Shown here: positions 9,240 through 17,417 of the stretch, in pieces
Numbering within the stretch: the stretch's first letter is position 1
Layout: each line of letters opens with the position of its first letter
DNA from: an uncultured Alphaproteobacteria bacterium
GTDB taxonomy: Bacteria; Pseudomonadota; Alphaproteobacteria; CAAHEQ01; UBA3637
NCBI GenBank assembly: GCA_944391565.1
Contig: CALXUB010000021.1
Coordinates: forward strand, 17,942-81,941
Direction: 5' to 3'
DNA: 64,000 bases
Position numbers and translations under genes: made by a program
The notes under the pieces: model-generated
Seen by the model: the letters and a program-made list of their open reading frames with translations, nothing else
What the model was told of the DNA's origin: nothing
Databases searched by the model: none

Positions 9240-10256
9240 TCATCCTATCATTTCTTCAACTTCGCCCGTCCCCGGGATTTCAATATCCCCGCGCAGGGCC
9301 ATTTGTTTAATTAAACTGACAATCTCGGCCTGAGCGGCATCCACATCGCGCAAACGAACGGCTCCCAAAGCTTCAATATCCTCGTTCAGCATCACGCGTG
9401 CCCGCTCCGACATATTGCGGAAAATAACAGTCTTAACCTGTTCGGAAGCACCTTTCAAGGCCAAAGCCACTTTGCCCCGAGCCACAGCCCTCAGCACCGT
9501 TTGAATGGTTTTGTCATCCAAACGCACCAAATCTTCAAACGTAAACATCAGCGAACGGATATGTTCGGCAACTTCGCGGTTGCGTTCAAACAAACTTGTC
9601 ATCAGTCGATTTTCCGTCGTCCGATCCAGATGATTAAAAATCTCGGCCACGCGAACGGTGGAATCTTGAACATCTTGGTTTGTCAAACCTGTCATAAAAT
9701 CAGTTTTCAATGTTTGTTCAATACTGTCCAATACGTCTTTTTGCACTGTTTCCAACCGCAACAGCCGCATAATAACATCCATCACGAAATTTTCGGGCAA
9801 ATAAGCCAACACTTTGGCAGCATGCTCGGACGACAAGCGCGACAAAATCACTGCCACCGTCTGAGGATACTCATTTTGCAGATAATGCGCCAACACTTCC
9901 TCGTTCACGTTTTCCAGCTTATCCCACATTGTTCTGCCTGCCGGTCCCCGAATTTCATTCAGAATGTTTTTATGGCGCGCGGCCGGTAAAACTTTTGCCA
10001 AGAGTTTTTCAGTTCCTTCAAACGTGCCGACCAGCGTTGACGGCGCTTTCATGTTTTGTGCAAAAGCTTTTAACACCTGTTCCACCAAATGCGCATCAAT
10101 AACGCCCAGACTGGCCATGGCGATAGAGATTTCCCGCACCTCCTCATCATCCATTTGTAAGAAAATCTTTTTGATATACTTTTCCCCCATCGCCAACAGG
10201 AAAATCGCCGCTTTTTGTGTCCCCGTCAACGCGTTGAATGTCAGTGTCTCAGCCAT
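9240..10256 (-). CDS. fliG: Flagellar rotor protein FliG
   Basis: 338 aa, full length. The N-domain (1-100) binds FliF, and the middle domain has the EHPQ-like motif as EYPQ (129-132). The C-terminal torque domain is well conserved (MFTFEDLVRLDDKTIQTVLR, then ALKGASE and NMSERA...EDIEALG), including the charged residues that contact MotA. This argues that a working rotor-stator contact is still selected for, even though the neighbouring FliF is shortened. It overlaps the end of fliF by eight bases. Confidence 0.96.
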   Translation of the reverse strand: MAETLTFNALTGTQKAAIFLLAMGEKYIKKIFLQMDDEEVREISIAMASLGVIDAHLVEQVLKAFAQNMKAPSTLVGTFEGTEKLLAKVLPAARHKNILNEIRGPAGRTMWDKLENVNEEVLAHYLQNEYPQTVAVILSRLSSEHAAKVLAYLPENFVMDVIMRLLRLETVQKDVLDSIEQTLKTDFMTGLTNQDVQDSTVRVAEIFNHLDRTTENRLMTSLFERNREVAEHIRSLMFTFEDLVRLDDKTIQTVLRAVARGKVALALKGASEQVKTVIFRNMSERARVMLNEDIEALGAVRLRDVDAAQAEIVSLIKQMALRGDIEIPGTGEVEEMIG

Positions 10257-11205
10257 TCTGCGCCTCCTCCGGCGACACGGTTTGATACAACCAACCGCGT
10301 AAAACCGTCACGGCGTCATCCGTCTGGGTGTCAATCAGCTCATGCGCCTGAGCCAATGCGTTTTCGGAAACAGTGCCTTTAATTTGGGAAGAAGAGGTTG
10401 TTTCCGATAACACCGACGGATTGACGAAAGCCGGCATCGGCTGCGGCGGCAACGACGCGTTTTCCGGTTCCGACCGCACCGGCGTGAAACTTTTGATGAC
10501 GACAAGCAGAAAAGCCAACACCAAAACAATCGACAAGAAAATGAACTCAGCGATCCGCACCCAGTCCTTATCCAGCGGCGAAGAAGACGGAACGGCGTTA
10601 AAAGACGCCTGCACGACTTCTAACGTGTCTCCCCGTTCTTCATCCAAACCGGCGGCCTGTGTCAGCAGCGTTTCGATTTTTTCGCGCATGCCCGGCGTCA
10701 AACTTGTTTCATCCACCAAAGCGGCTACTCGGATTTTTTGAATAACGCCGCCGTTTTGAATAAAGCGAATATTTTGTTTTGAAAAAGCATATTGTGTTTC
10801 TTCACGGCCCAGACCCGTCTTTTGGGAAGAAATGACAGGCATGTCCGTATCCAAAATCTCACGATTGGTCTGCTGTTGCGAAAAATCAATATCCGCCCGA
10901 ACAGTCACATCAGCGCGACCTTTTCCCACAATTCTTTCCAACATTTGGGTCAACTCTTCCGCCAACCGCGCTTCATAGTCACGCCGAACCGTCTCATACT
11001 GCGCCAGGGAAGAAGGCGGCAAAACATCATCGGCCGTGGCGGAAATATCTACGATTTCCTCCGAATGAGACAAACGAGCCGACGGTTTGCTTTTGGATTG
11101 CGCGTAAAAAGACAGGAAAAAGAGAACCATTGCCGTCAGCACAAAGGCCGCCAGCAAAAGCTTGCCCAACGACTTCAGTCCTTGACTTTTAAACGTAAAT
11201 GTCAT
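10249..11205 (-). CDS. fliF: N-terminally reduced FliF (MS-ring protein)
   Basis: 318 aa, against about 530-570 in typical FliF. One membrane helix (about 14-34) is followed directly by the late ring-building/beta-collar part (about 70-200: YEARLAEELTQMLERIVGKGRADVTV, then KIRVAALVDE and DEERGDTLEVV). A second helix lies at 216-238. The cytoplasmic tail ends in an acidic/LRGWL motif of the kind that binds FliG. The RBM1 and RBM2 ring domains are missing. The ATG follows GAAGAGGAT, and nothing upstream resembles the lost domains (rluD diverges within 110 bases), so this is not a simple frameshift. It is the first gene of the operon. Confidence 0.85.
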   Translation of the reverse strand: MTFTFKSQGLKSLGKLLLAAFVLTAMVLFFLSFYAQSKSKPSARLSHSEEIVDISATADDVLPPSSLAQYETVRRDYEARLAEELTQMLERIVGKGRADVTVRADIDFSQQQTNREILDTDMPVISSQKTGLGREETQYAFSKQNIRFIQNGGVIQKIRVAALVDETSLTPGMREKIETLLTQAAGLDEERGDTLEVVQASFNAVPSSSPLDKDWVRIAEFIFLSIVLVLAFLLVVIKSFTPVRSEPENASLPPQPMPAFVNPSVLSETTSSSQIKGTVSENALAQAHELIDTQTDDAVTVLRGWLYQTVSPEEAQNG

Positions 11206-11313
11206 TCATTATCCTCTTCTTCCCAAAAGGTTTCCCTTTCATTATGGGTTAAGAAAGTGAATTTTTCGTTAACAGTGCTTTCTTTTTCAGGCGCAGCGTG
11301 CTATCATGCACGT

Positions 11314-12243
11314 ATGACAGAAACAAAATTGACAACAGCGCCGGTCGGCGCAGAAAATAAGGGAATGCGGCTGGATAAGTTCCTCAGCCTTCATTTGCCG
11401 TTGTCGCGTTCGCGGATTGCAACTCTGATTGCGCAGGGATGTGTTGTTCCCCCGCTTGCGGCTGACACCAAAGTGACGCCGGGACAAATCTTTACGGTTT
11501 GTGTTCCCGAAGCAAAAGAAGCCGTTCCGAAACCCCAGCCGATGGCTTTGGATATTTTATACGAAGATAACGATTTGATTGTCATTAACAAACCGGCAGG
11601 TCTGGTTGTGCATCCGGGGGCCGGCAATACAGACGGCACGCTTGTCAATGCATTGTTGGCACATTGCCCCGACAGCTTATCGGGCATCGGCGGCGTTAAA
11701 CGCCCGGGCATCGTTCATCGCATTGACAAAGAAACAAGCGGAGTTTTGGTCATTGCCAAAAATGATTTTGCACATCAAAAGCTGTCGGAACAATTCGCCG
11801 GCCATAGCATTAATCGCATTTACCTGGCCGTCGTTTATGGTCTGCCTGCCGGCGAAGGACGCATTGAAGGCAATATCGGCCGCAGTCCTCATAATCGTCA
11901 AAAAATGGCCATTGTTTCACAAGGCGGTAAACCGGCCGTCACCCATTATCGATTGTTGCAAAACTTATTCCGGGGACGGGCCGCCCTTATTGAATGCCGA
12001 CTTGAAACCGGACGCACGCACCAAATTCGCGTGCATATGACATCTGTTAAACATCCGCTGGTCGGCGATAAAACCTATGGCAGTCCGCCAAAAGGAGCTC
12101 CTGAAATACTACGGCATTTTCCGCGGCAAGCACTGCATGCGGCGGTTTTGGATTTTATTCATCCGCGAACGGGAGAAACACTGCATTTTTCAACACCGTT
12201 GCCCGAAGATATGGCAGTGTTGGTTCAAAACGGAAAAGATTAA
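11314..12243 (+). CDS. rluD: Ribosomal large subunit pseudouridine synthase RluD-like
   Basis: 309 aa from the ATG at 11314; the frame is open far upstream across fliF on the other strand, which is only a shadow. An N-terminal S4 RNA-binding domain (GMRLDKFLSLHLPLSRSR) precedes the RluA-family catalytic domain with HRIDKETSGVLVIAK (catalytic Asp) and the GRTHQIRVH motif. RluD modifies helix 69 of 23S rRNA, close to the ribosome subunit interface. No good Shine-Dalgarno is visible. The stop TAA overlaps the stop of the convergent gene in a TTAA palindrome. Confidence 0.92.
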   Translation: MTETKLTTAPVGAENKGMRLDKFLSLHLPLSRSRIATLIAQGCVVPPLAADTKVTPGQIFTVCVPEAKEAVPKPQPMALDILYEDNDLIVINKPAGLVVHPGAGNTDGTLVNALLAHCPDSLSGIGGVKRPGIVHRIDKETSGVLVIAKNDFAHQKLSEQFAGHSINRIYLAVVYGLPAGEGRIEGNIGRSPHNRQKMAIVSQGGKPAVTHYRLLQNLFRGRAALIECRLETGRTHQIRVHMTSVKHPLVGDKTYGSPPKGAPEILRHFPRQALHAAVLDFIHPRTGETLHFSTPLPEDMAVLVQNGKD

Positions 12244-12998
12244 CGTCCCTTATTCAAACGCTTTTCCAAAGCAGGATAGACATGACCTTCTTCATGCGGC
12301 TGCTTGTGTTCATGATGCATAGTTTTGGGAGGAACCTTGATGCCGGCACGCTTTAATTCCTGACGCGCTTTCAGCTCATCGTAAGAATACCGGACCGGAC
12401 CATTACCCTTATCTGTTATGTCATATGACGAGTCATGCCACAGTTCCTTCAAATGCTGTTTTAATCGAGAGAACGTTTTTTCAGAAACAGACTGTTGCGC
12501 CGCACCGGACTTTTCCATTGAAGCAGGACGAACCGCCCGCCCGACTTCCAATATACCGTTCAAAGCCGGTCCGCCTAAAGCCCCTACTATCGCACTGGAA
12601 GCAGCCACTGCCGCAATGGGACCTAAAACGCCCGGCAGAATCATGGCTGTCGGCACAGCCGAAGCAACAGCCATCCCGATTAACGCCGTCCACCCTGCTG
12701 TCTTTAAAAGACCGTTCACAAAAGACGGCTTGCCTCCTTTGAAATCATCCGTTGAAGCTTTGGCTGCAAAACGACCGTTTTGAACGGCGGCTTTCAGTTG
12801 ACGACGAAAAGGTTTACCCAGTTTCCACAAACCGACCCCGCAAAGCCCCGCCGCCGCACCGATTCCAACCGGCCCACCAATCAACACAGCAGCCGCATAA
12901 CCAACCGTACCGACGGCTGCCATGCCGCTGAGGCAAAGCCCGGCCAGTCCCGCCGCCATAAATGCTTTATTTCGAAATTGATCCGCTTGAATTGACAT
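12240..12998 (-). CDS. Glycine/alanine-rich membrane protein of unknown function
   Basis: 252 aa, not recognised. Two long hydrophobic stretches rich in Gly and Ala (about residues 12-62 and 95-145) look like closely packed helices of the glycine-zipper kind. The C-terminal 100 residues are basic, hydrophilic and His-rich (KTMHHEHKQPHEEGH). No signal peptidase site is evident. The start follows AAGGAATAAC. It is monocistronic, and its stop codon overlaps that of rluD. It could be an inner-membrane structural protein; no function is assigned. Confidence 0.6.
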   Translation of the reverse strand: MSIQADQFRNKAFMAAGLAGLCLSGMAAVGTVGYAAAVLIGGPVGIGAAAGLCGVGLWKLGKPFRRQLKAAVQNGRFAAKASTDDFKGGKPSFVNGLLKTAGWTALIGMAVASAVPTAMILPGVLGPIAAVAASSAIVGALGGPALNGILEVGRAVRPASMEKSGAAQQSVSEKTFSRLKQHLKELWHDSSYDITDKGNGPVRYSYDELKARQELKRAGIKVPPKTMHHEHKQPHEEGHVYPALEKRLNKGR

Positions 12999-13056
12999 GT
13001 TATTCCTTTCCTTTTAAAAGGGATTATATCACAAAAACGTCTGTTTTACAAGAGAC

Positions 13057-14781
13057 TTATCGTTCGGCACCGACTTGTTTCAAAAGCCCGCCGGTCGGTT
13101 GAGGTGCTGAAGAAACACTGCCCTCTTGCAATGTTTTTTTCAACGTTTTTGCCGTTGTTTCGTATTCGTCGCGGCTCCAATACCGTTTGCCGTTGTGATA
13201 ATAGTCTTCCGGCTTGCCGTTGCGATAGGCTTGTCCGTGGCGAACACCGGCTTTCCAGGACACTTCCTCCACTATAACTTTTCCGAGATAAGTATCTCGT
13301 TCCAAATGTTCAACCCCGTCCTTTAAACCGTCCTTATAGGTTGCCCAGTTTTTACCTTGAATTTCAACACCGTTTTTGGCGCCGTTTTTATAAGTTGTCC
13401 GACGCAAAAGCTCTCCCGAAGGCGCATAGTCGTAAAACACGCCGTCTTTACCGTCCTGAAAAGCTTTTTCAGGACTTAACGCCTGCCCGTTGGGAGCAAA
13501 ATAGGCCACGACACTGCCTGTTTCATTTTTTTGTTCGTGGATCTGCTGATTGGGATAATAAGTTGTCACCTTACCGCTTTTTTCAACCGTCATGGTGCGA
13601 ACGCCCTCGCTTGTGTAATGCGTTTCATCCAATCCCAAAACCGTGTTTCCGTCCTTGATAACCGTTTTGCCATCTTCCGCGAAAACGTGAGCAGACAAAC
13701 AGCGGCCGTTTTGATCAAATATATTTTCAATTATTTTGGTATCTTGCACAAAACCGGTTGCCGTCAACTGTCCGTCGGCATTTTCTTTTAATGTTAAGCG
13801 GGTTATGGGTGTTTTGACTTGATCTTTTGAAACAGACACACCCCAACCGTCATCCATATTTTCTTTGAAATATTCAGGCGTTAAATCCACCCCCATTTTT
13901 TCGGCAAACTGCGCAAACAACTGATCTGCCTCCTTGCTGCCTTTTTGAAAGCGGACTGAACCGATATTCACCGCCATGTTTTGCGCGCTCTGTTGATCAT
14001 AGGCAATATTCCAATCCCCGACGGCACTGTAAACTTTACCGGTCTCATTACGGGAAAAAAGATTGAGCGGAATTTGATACAACGGCATGTTTTTATCTTC
14101 CCAAAGGGTTTTGGCCAGCTCGGTTTTAGCATAACGAACGGCTTTTTCTTCATCTCCGTTGAATTTTTGCGCTCCCTCTGCTTTAAAATCACGATAAAGC
14201 GGCAGAAAAGCCATATTCAGATCGCGGCCTTGAGGTTCTAAATTCTTTTGATCGGCCATAACCGTGTCCTGGATTTTGGTTTCCAGTTCCAGCAATTTTC
14301 CGGCGATAAACACATCTTTCAGGTTGTCATAAACAACCGTATCTCCGTTGATTTCCCGTTTATTTTGCACATCATGTGTTAATTCATGCCCCAAGGTCAT
14401 TTCATCGGCGGCCTGATAGTTGAAATTGATGGTGACGCCTTGCATCGGCCCATGATACAACGCCCCGATCCCTTCTTTCAAATAACCGAACCGAAGCGTC
14501 ACTTTTTGTCCTGTCCGTGCGTAAGCCTCTTCCAATGAAGCTTGGACTTTACGTCCTTCGGCGGTTTGTCCCAGCTTTTGATAATAATCCCAAAGCTTTT
14601 CTTTATCTTTTTCGGTGCCTAACAGCTGAATGGGCGCTTTTTCTTTAGCCTGTTGAGTGTAAGTTTGAGTGATGACCGGCGCCTTTGCTTCAACCTCTGT
14701 TTCGGCACCAAAACCGGACGGAGAAAACAACATACTTCCCGCGGCAACGCCTGTTAACAACATTTGTTTCAAGCGATTCAT
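13057..14781 (-). CDS. Secreted HExxH metallopeptidase-like protein with MORN/YwqK repeats
   Basis: 574 aa with a signal peptide (residues 1-25, cleavage after GFGA). A zinc-peptidase motif HELTH lies at 132-136 in the context TLGHELTHDVQ, followed by a helical domain to about residue 250. From about 350 to the end it has YwqK/MORN-type repeats (YxPNGQxxxxxxxKDGKxGVxxxYxxxGE). Zinc peptidase activity is inferred from the motif only; the third ligand cannot be placed by eye. It is probably periplasmic or exported. The gene is flanked by a membrane protein and a prepilin-like gene on the same strand, but gaps of 58 and 131 bases suggest separate transcripts. Confidence 0.65.
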   Translation of the reverse strand: MNRLKQMLLTGVAAGSMLFSPSGFGAETEVEAKAPVITQTYTQQAKEKAPIQLLGTEKDKEKLWDYYQKLGQTAEGRKVQASLEEAYARTGQKVTLRFGYLKEGIGALYHGPMQGVTINFNYQAADEMTLGHELTHDVQNKREINGDTVVYDNLKDVFIAGKLLELETKIQDTVMADQKNLEPQGRDLNMAFLPLYRDFKAEGAQKFNGDEEKAVRYAKTELAKTLWEDKNMPLYQIPLNLFSRNETGKVYSAVGDWNIAYDQQSAQNMAVNIGSVRFQKGSKEADQLFAQFAEKMGVDLTPEYFKENMDDGWGVSVSKDQVKTPITRLTLKENADGQLTATGFVQDTKIIENIFDQNGRCLSAHVFAEDGKTVIKDGNTVLGLDETHYTSEGVRTMTVEKSGKVTTYYPNQQIHEQKNETGSVVAYFAPNGQALSPEKAFQDGKDGVFYDYAPSGELLRRTTYKNGAKNGVEIQGKNWATYKDGLKDGVEHLERDTYLGKVIVEEVSWKAGVRHGQAYRNGKPEDYYHNGKRYWSRDEYETTAKTLKKTLQEGSVSSAPQPTGGLLKQVGAER

Positions 14782-14912
14782 CTCATCACCCCTTTCTTAT
14801 GATCAGTATACCGCAAAAATAGGCTTTCGTCAATATTTACAACCTTTAAGGACAGGCAAGCCGCCGCCTTTATCTGAAAAGGACACGATGTCGAAGAAAG
14901 CCAGAAGCTTCT

Positions 14913-15764
14913 CTAAATACAGCTTAATCCATCTGTTGAAGCAGTCGTTCCTGTTGGACAAAACGCGCATCTTTCGCTTTGTACATCAAAATAACGGTTA
15001 GGGCAATGTTGACAATCTTCCAACGTTGTTCTCCCATTTGAGTGAATTCCACACGTTCTACAGTCTTTATGCTCAGATACAAAGTATTTGTTTTCACATT
15101 TGTAACATTCTGAACGCTCGGTCGCATGACTGGTTATTTCACAAGAACGACACCCGTACACACGATCAAATATCGTATTGCAAACACATTTTTGGCAATC
15201 GCCATTGCAGCAATACGGCGTTGCCTGCGGACACTCTTTATCCTTTCTGCATGAATGGGATACGGTTTCGGTATTTCCCGTAAAATTCGTATTGAAAAAG
15301 AAGCTGATTGTATTCAACGTTTCCGAATAACACACATTTTTCATTTTGTTAGCATTAATTTCTTCCAGCCAGTCAAGTTTTCGTGTTTTAATCTCCTGAC
15401 ATACGCGATAGGGAACGCCTTTGACCAAAATTTCAAAGGTCGTTTCTGTTTCTCCAACAGCGGAATAAAGGAACGAAGTTGTTCGTTCAAATTTATCTGT
15501 CATATCCAATTCTTGTTCCAAGGATAAAGATGGAAATAAATCTGCCACAACAACAAAGCCAGCTACTTTAACATCTTCAATTAAATTGTTGGCATGATGC
15601 TTAACCATTGCATACCTGAATGTTGTTATCCCCAAAATGGATAACACAGCAATTAAAGCTAAAACAGTAAGCATTTCTATCATGCTCCGCCCTTTTTGAA
15701 TGAGCGCTTTTGATAAAGAGGGAATTAACCTAATACGTGCACGGGAGGGGGGGGGAACAACCAA
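14913..15764 (-). CDS. Cys-rich prepilin-type protein, start region split by a C9 tract
   Basis: 283 aa if translation starts at TTG 15764. A prepilin motif G|RSMIEML and a hydrophobic helix lie at about 25-47. A small globular region follows, then a C-terminal third with many Cys-x-x-Cys pairs (YKCENKYF, CPNRYFD, CAFCPTG) resembling an EGF-like or furin-like stalk. A better ATG with AAAGGA lies upstream at 15787/15781 but is out of frame: a run of nine C residues on the coding strand (15747-15755) separates it from the ORF. Ten or seven C residues would join them. It shares its N-terminal design with the Hint protein at 4386-6320. Confidence 0.7.
   Translation of the reverse strand: MVVPPPSRARIRLIPSLSKALIQKGRSMIEMLTVLALIAVLSILGITTFRYAMVKHHANNLIEDVKVAGFVVVADLFPSLSLEQELDMTDKFERTTSFLYSAVGETETTFEILVKGVPYRVCQEIKTRKLDWLEEINANKMKNVCYSETLNTISFFFNTNFTGNTETVSHSCRKDKECPQATPYCCNGDCQKCVCNTIFDRVYGCRSCEITSHATERSECYKCENKYFVSEHKDCRTCGIHSNGRTTLEDCQHCPNRYFDVQSERCAFCPTGTTASTDGLSCI
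15747..15755 (-). repeat. Homopolymeric C9 tract at a prepilin gene start
   Basis: Nine consecutive G on the plus strand (C on the coding strand), within the first codons of the prepilin-type gene. Adding one C or removing two puts the ATG at 15787 in frame with the ORF. Such tracts are classic slipped-strand phase-variation sites, though sequencing error is possible. Confidence 0.55.
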
Positions 15765-16009
15765 TAGAATCGAAGCTTCATCGTCATATTCCTTTCTGTT
15801 TGTTTTTTTCTACTCTGCTTAGAATATGCTTGTCAAGAAAAAAGAAACTTCATAAAAAAATATCTCCTCTTTTTACTTTATCAATGGTTGTCATAAAAAA
15901 TATAACAATTATTATAAATTGCTTTTTCTTGAATTGTTTTGCATTCAAACAAACTAGGACATAATATGTGAGCAATCAACATTTTTGTTATAAATCCCTG
16001 CCTCTGTCA

Positions 16010-16031
16010 TAAAAAAAAAGCCCGAACGGGC
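16010..16031 (-). terminator. Terminator downstream of tRNA-Gln(CTG)
   Basis: Reading leftward, the stem GCCCG/CGGGC with a two-base loop (16020-16031) is followed by a run of nine T, just past the tRNA 3' end. Confidence 0.75.
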
Positions 16032-16043
16032 GGACTTTTTTAA

Positions 16044-16117
16044 TGGCTGGGGTACCTGGACTCGAACCAAGACTGACGGAATCAGAATCCGCTGTCCTAC
16101 CATTAGACGATACCCCA
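16044..16117 (-). tRNA. tRNA-Gln(CTG)
   Basis: 74 nt cloverleaf with encoded CCA. Acceptor TGGGGTA/TACCCCA, anticodon loop TTCTGAA (anticodon CTG, reads CAG) and T-loop TTCGAGT. It closely resembles the standard bacterial tRNA-Gln. A terminator follows directly. The second Gln isoacceptor (TTG) is at 50438-50512. Confidence 0.95.
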
Positions 16118-16207
16118 ACGATGTTTGAAAACATACACTGTTTTAAAACAAAAATCAACAAAAAAAACGGCTTGCTCAAAAAAGAAGCCGTAAAACTCTT
16201 TAATGTT

Positions 16208-16612
16208 TTATTTTGACGTTAAAATCGGCGTTAGATCTTTTGTTTCCGCCTGGAACTTCTTAATCCAGGGTGTAAAGCAAGCTTTGGCATCCTCGCCTTT
16301 AAAGTTTGTATTAAATGTTGTCGGATCCGACAGCAACCCTTTTTCCAACAGACAAGGCCAAGTCATTTCCGCCAACTCTTTATCTTTGACTCGACTGGCC
16401 AAGGCCGTCACATAAGCCGTGATTTTTTCATCCGAAATCCCTTTTTGTTTCAAAGTGATAACGGCGCTTCTGAAAAAACCTTTCAGAAAATCGACATAAA
16501 AGGCCTGTTGCATTTTACCCTCATCCGCCGCATTGGGTTTGACAACCGCCGCCGACGCGCACAGGCTGCCGCACATAGCCGCCGCCACTAAACCAAGAAT
16601 CAGTTTTTTCAT
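16208..16612 (-). CDS. Small secreted protein of unknown function
   Basis: 134 aa with a clear signal peptide (MKKLILGLVAAAMCGSLCASA, cleavage near residue 21). The mature part is helical, lysine-rich and has two cysteines (W-P-C and K-A-C-F) that could form a disulfide. No family is recognised. The start follows a GGAGAT ribosome-binding site. It is probably periplasmic. It is transcribed alone, between tRNA-Gln and an exonuclease gene. Confidence 0.6.
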   Translation of the reverse strand: MKKLILGLVAAAMCGSLCASAAVVKPNAADEGKMQQAFYVDFLKGFFRSAVITLKQKGISDEKITAYVTALASRVKDKELAEMTWPCLLEKGLLSDPTTFNTNFKGEDAKACFTPWIKKFQAETKDLTPILTSK

Positions 16613-16691
16613 GTTTTATCTCCTTTATTCCTCTTTTCTATTATCACTATAGCTTATTCTTTTTCATTTGAAAAGCCTAAAATGAAATCGG

Positions 16692-17273
16692 TCAAAACGG
16701 CAGTGTTTCCCCTTTTTCTTTAAAGAACCGCAAACCCGCCAAAATCGAGTACACGTCAAACAACGATTGATGTTCATGTCCGGATGGCATCGGCAATCCC
16801 AAAAAAGTGGTAATAGCGCCGGAACTGACATTGCCGGAATAAATATAACCATACTTTTTATACATGTTTAAAAACCATGGAAATAAGTTATGAAATTCCA
16901 ATTTGACAAACTCCGCCCCCATCCCGTGCGCCATCAGATTTTCACGCAGCACGGCACCATCGCCCAGTAAAACGGACGTGCCGGCCTGGGCCTGAGAATG
17001 CGAATAGCACGGGAATCCTTCGACAAAGGCAACAAAACGCGTCCATGCCTCGGAAAAAGAAACTCCTTTGGCGGCCAAATCCTGATCTGTCAATCCTGTC
17101 AATCGAATAAAAGAAACCGGCAGCTCGCTGACCCGTTCGGGTTTAACCAAAACATCCAATGTATTACTGACGGCCAGCGTTTCAGCATCCAGCTTTAACG
17201 CGCCCAATCGCACTAATTCCCTGGGTCCCGGCCCCATTACAAATTCCGTATCAAAAAGAATAACTGTTTTCAT
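16692..17273 (-). CDS. DEDDh-type 3'-5' exonuclease family protein
   Basis: 193 aa. The RNase T/DNA polymerase III epsilon fold is indicated by motif I FDTEF (DxE) at residues 8-12, the region FIRLTGLTDQDL (about 55-66), which matches the ITGI segment of the family, and the C-terminal HQSLFD (HxxxxD) motif. It is shorter than a replication epsilon subunit and resembles KapD/ExoX-like exonucleases. The substrate cannot be told from sequence. It is divergent from the flavin oxidoreductase gene. Confidence 0.75.
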   Translation of the reverse strand: MKTVILFDTEFVMGPGPRELVRLGALKLDAETLAVSNTLDVLVKPERVSELPVSFIRLTGLTDQDLAAKGVSFSEAWTRFVAFVEGFPCYSHSQAQAGTSVLLGDGAVLRENLMAHGMGAEFVKLEFHNLFPWFLNMYKKYGYIYSGNVSSGAITTFLGLPMPSGHEHQSLFDVYSILAGLRFFKEKGETLPF

Positions 17274-17417
17274 AAGTGTACCCTGTATTTTTATTTATCA
17301 TAAGTAAAAAACGCAAAAAATCAATGATAAATTGCAACTAAAACAGATTTTTTATTTTTTTCTTTTCTTTTGCTTCAAAAATGTCTTACTTTAAAAAGAG
17401 GAAAAAAGGAGGGAAAC

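Noticed and set aside
10792..11313. 174-codon N-terminal extension of rluD
   Set aside because: It is antisense to fliF and has no S4 or pseudouridine synthase character. The S4 domain begins right after the ATG at 11314.
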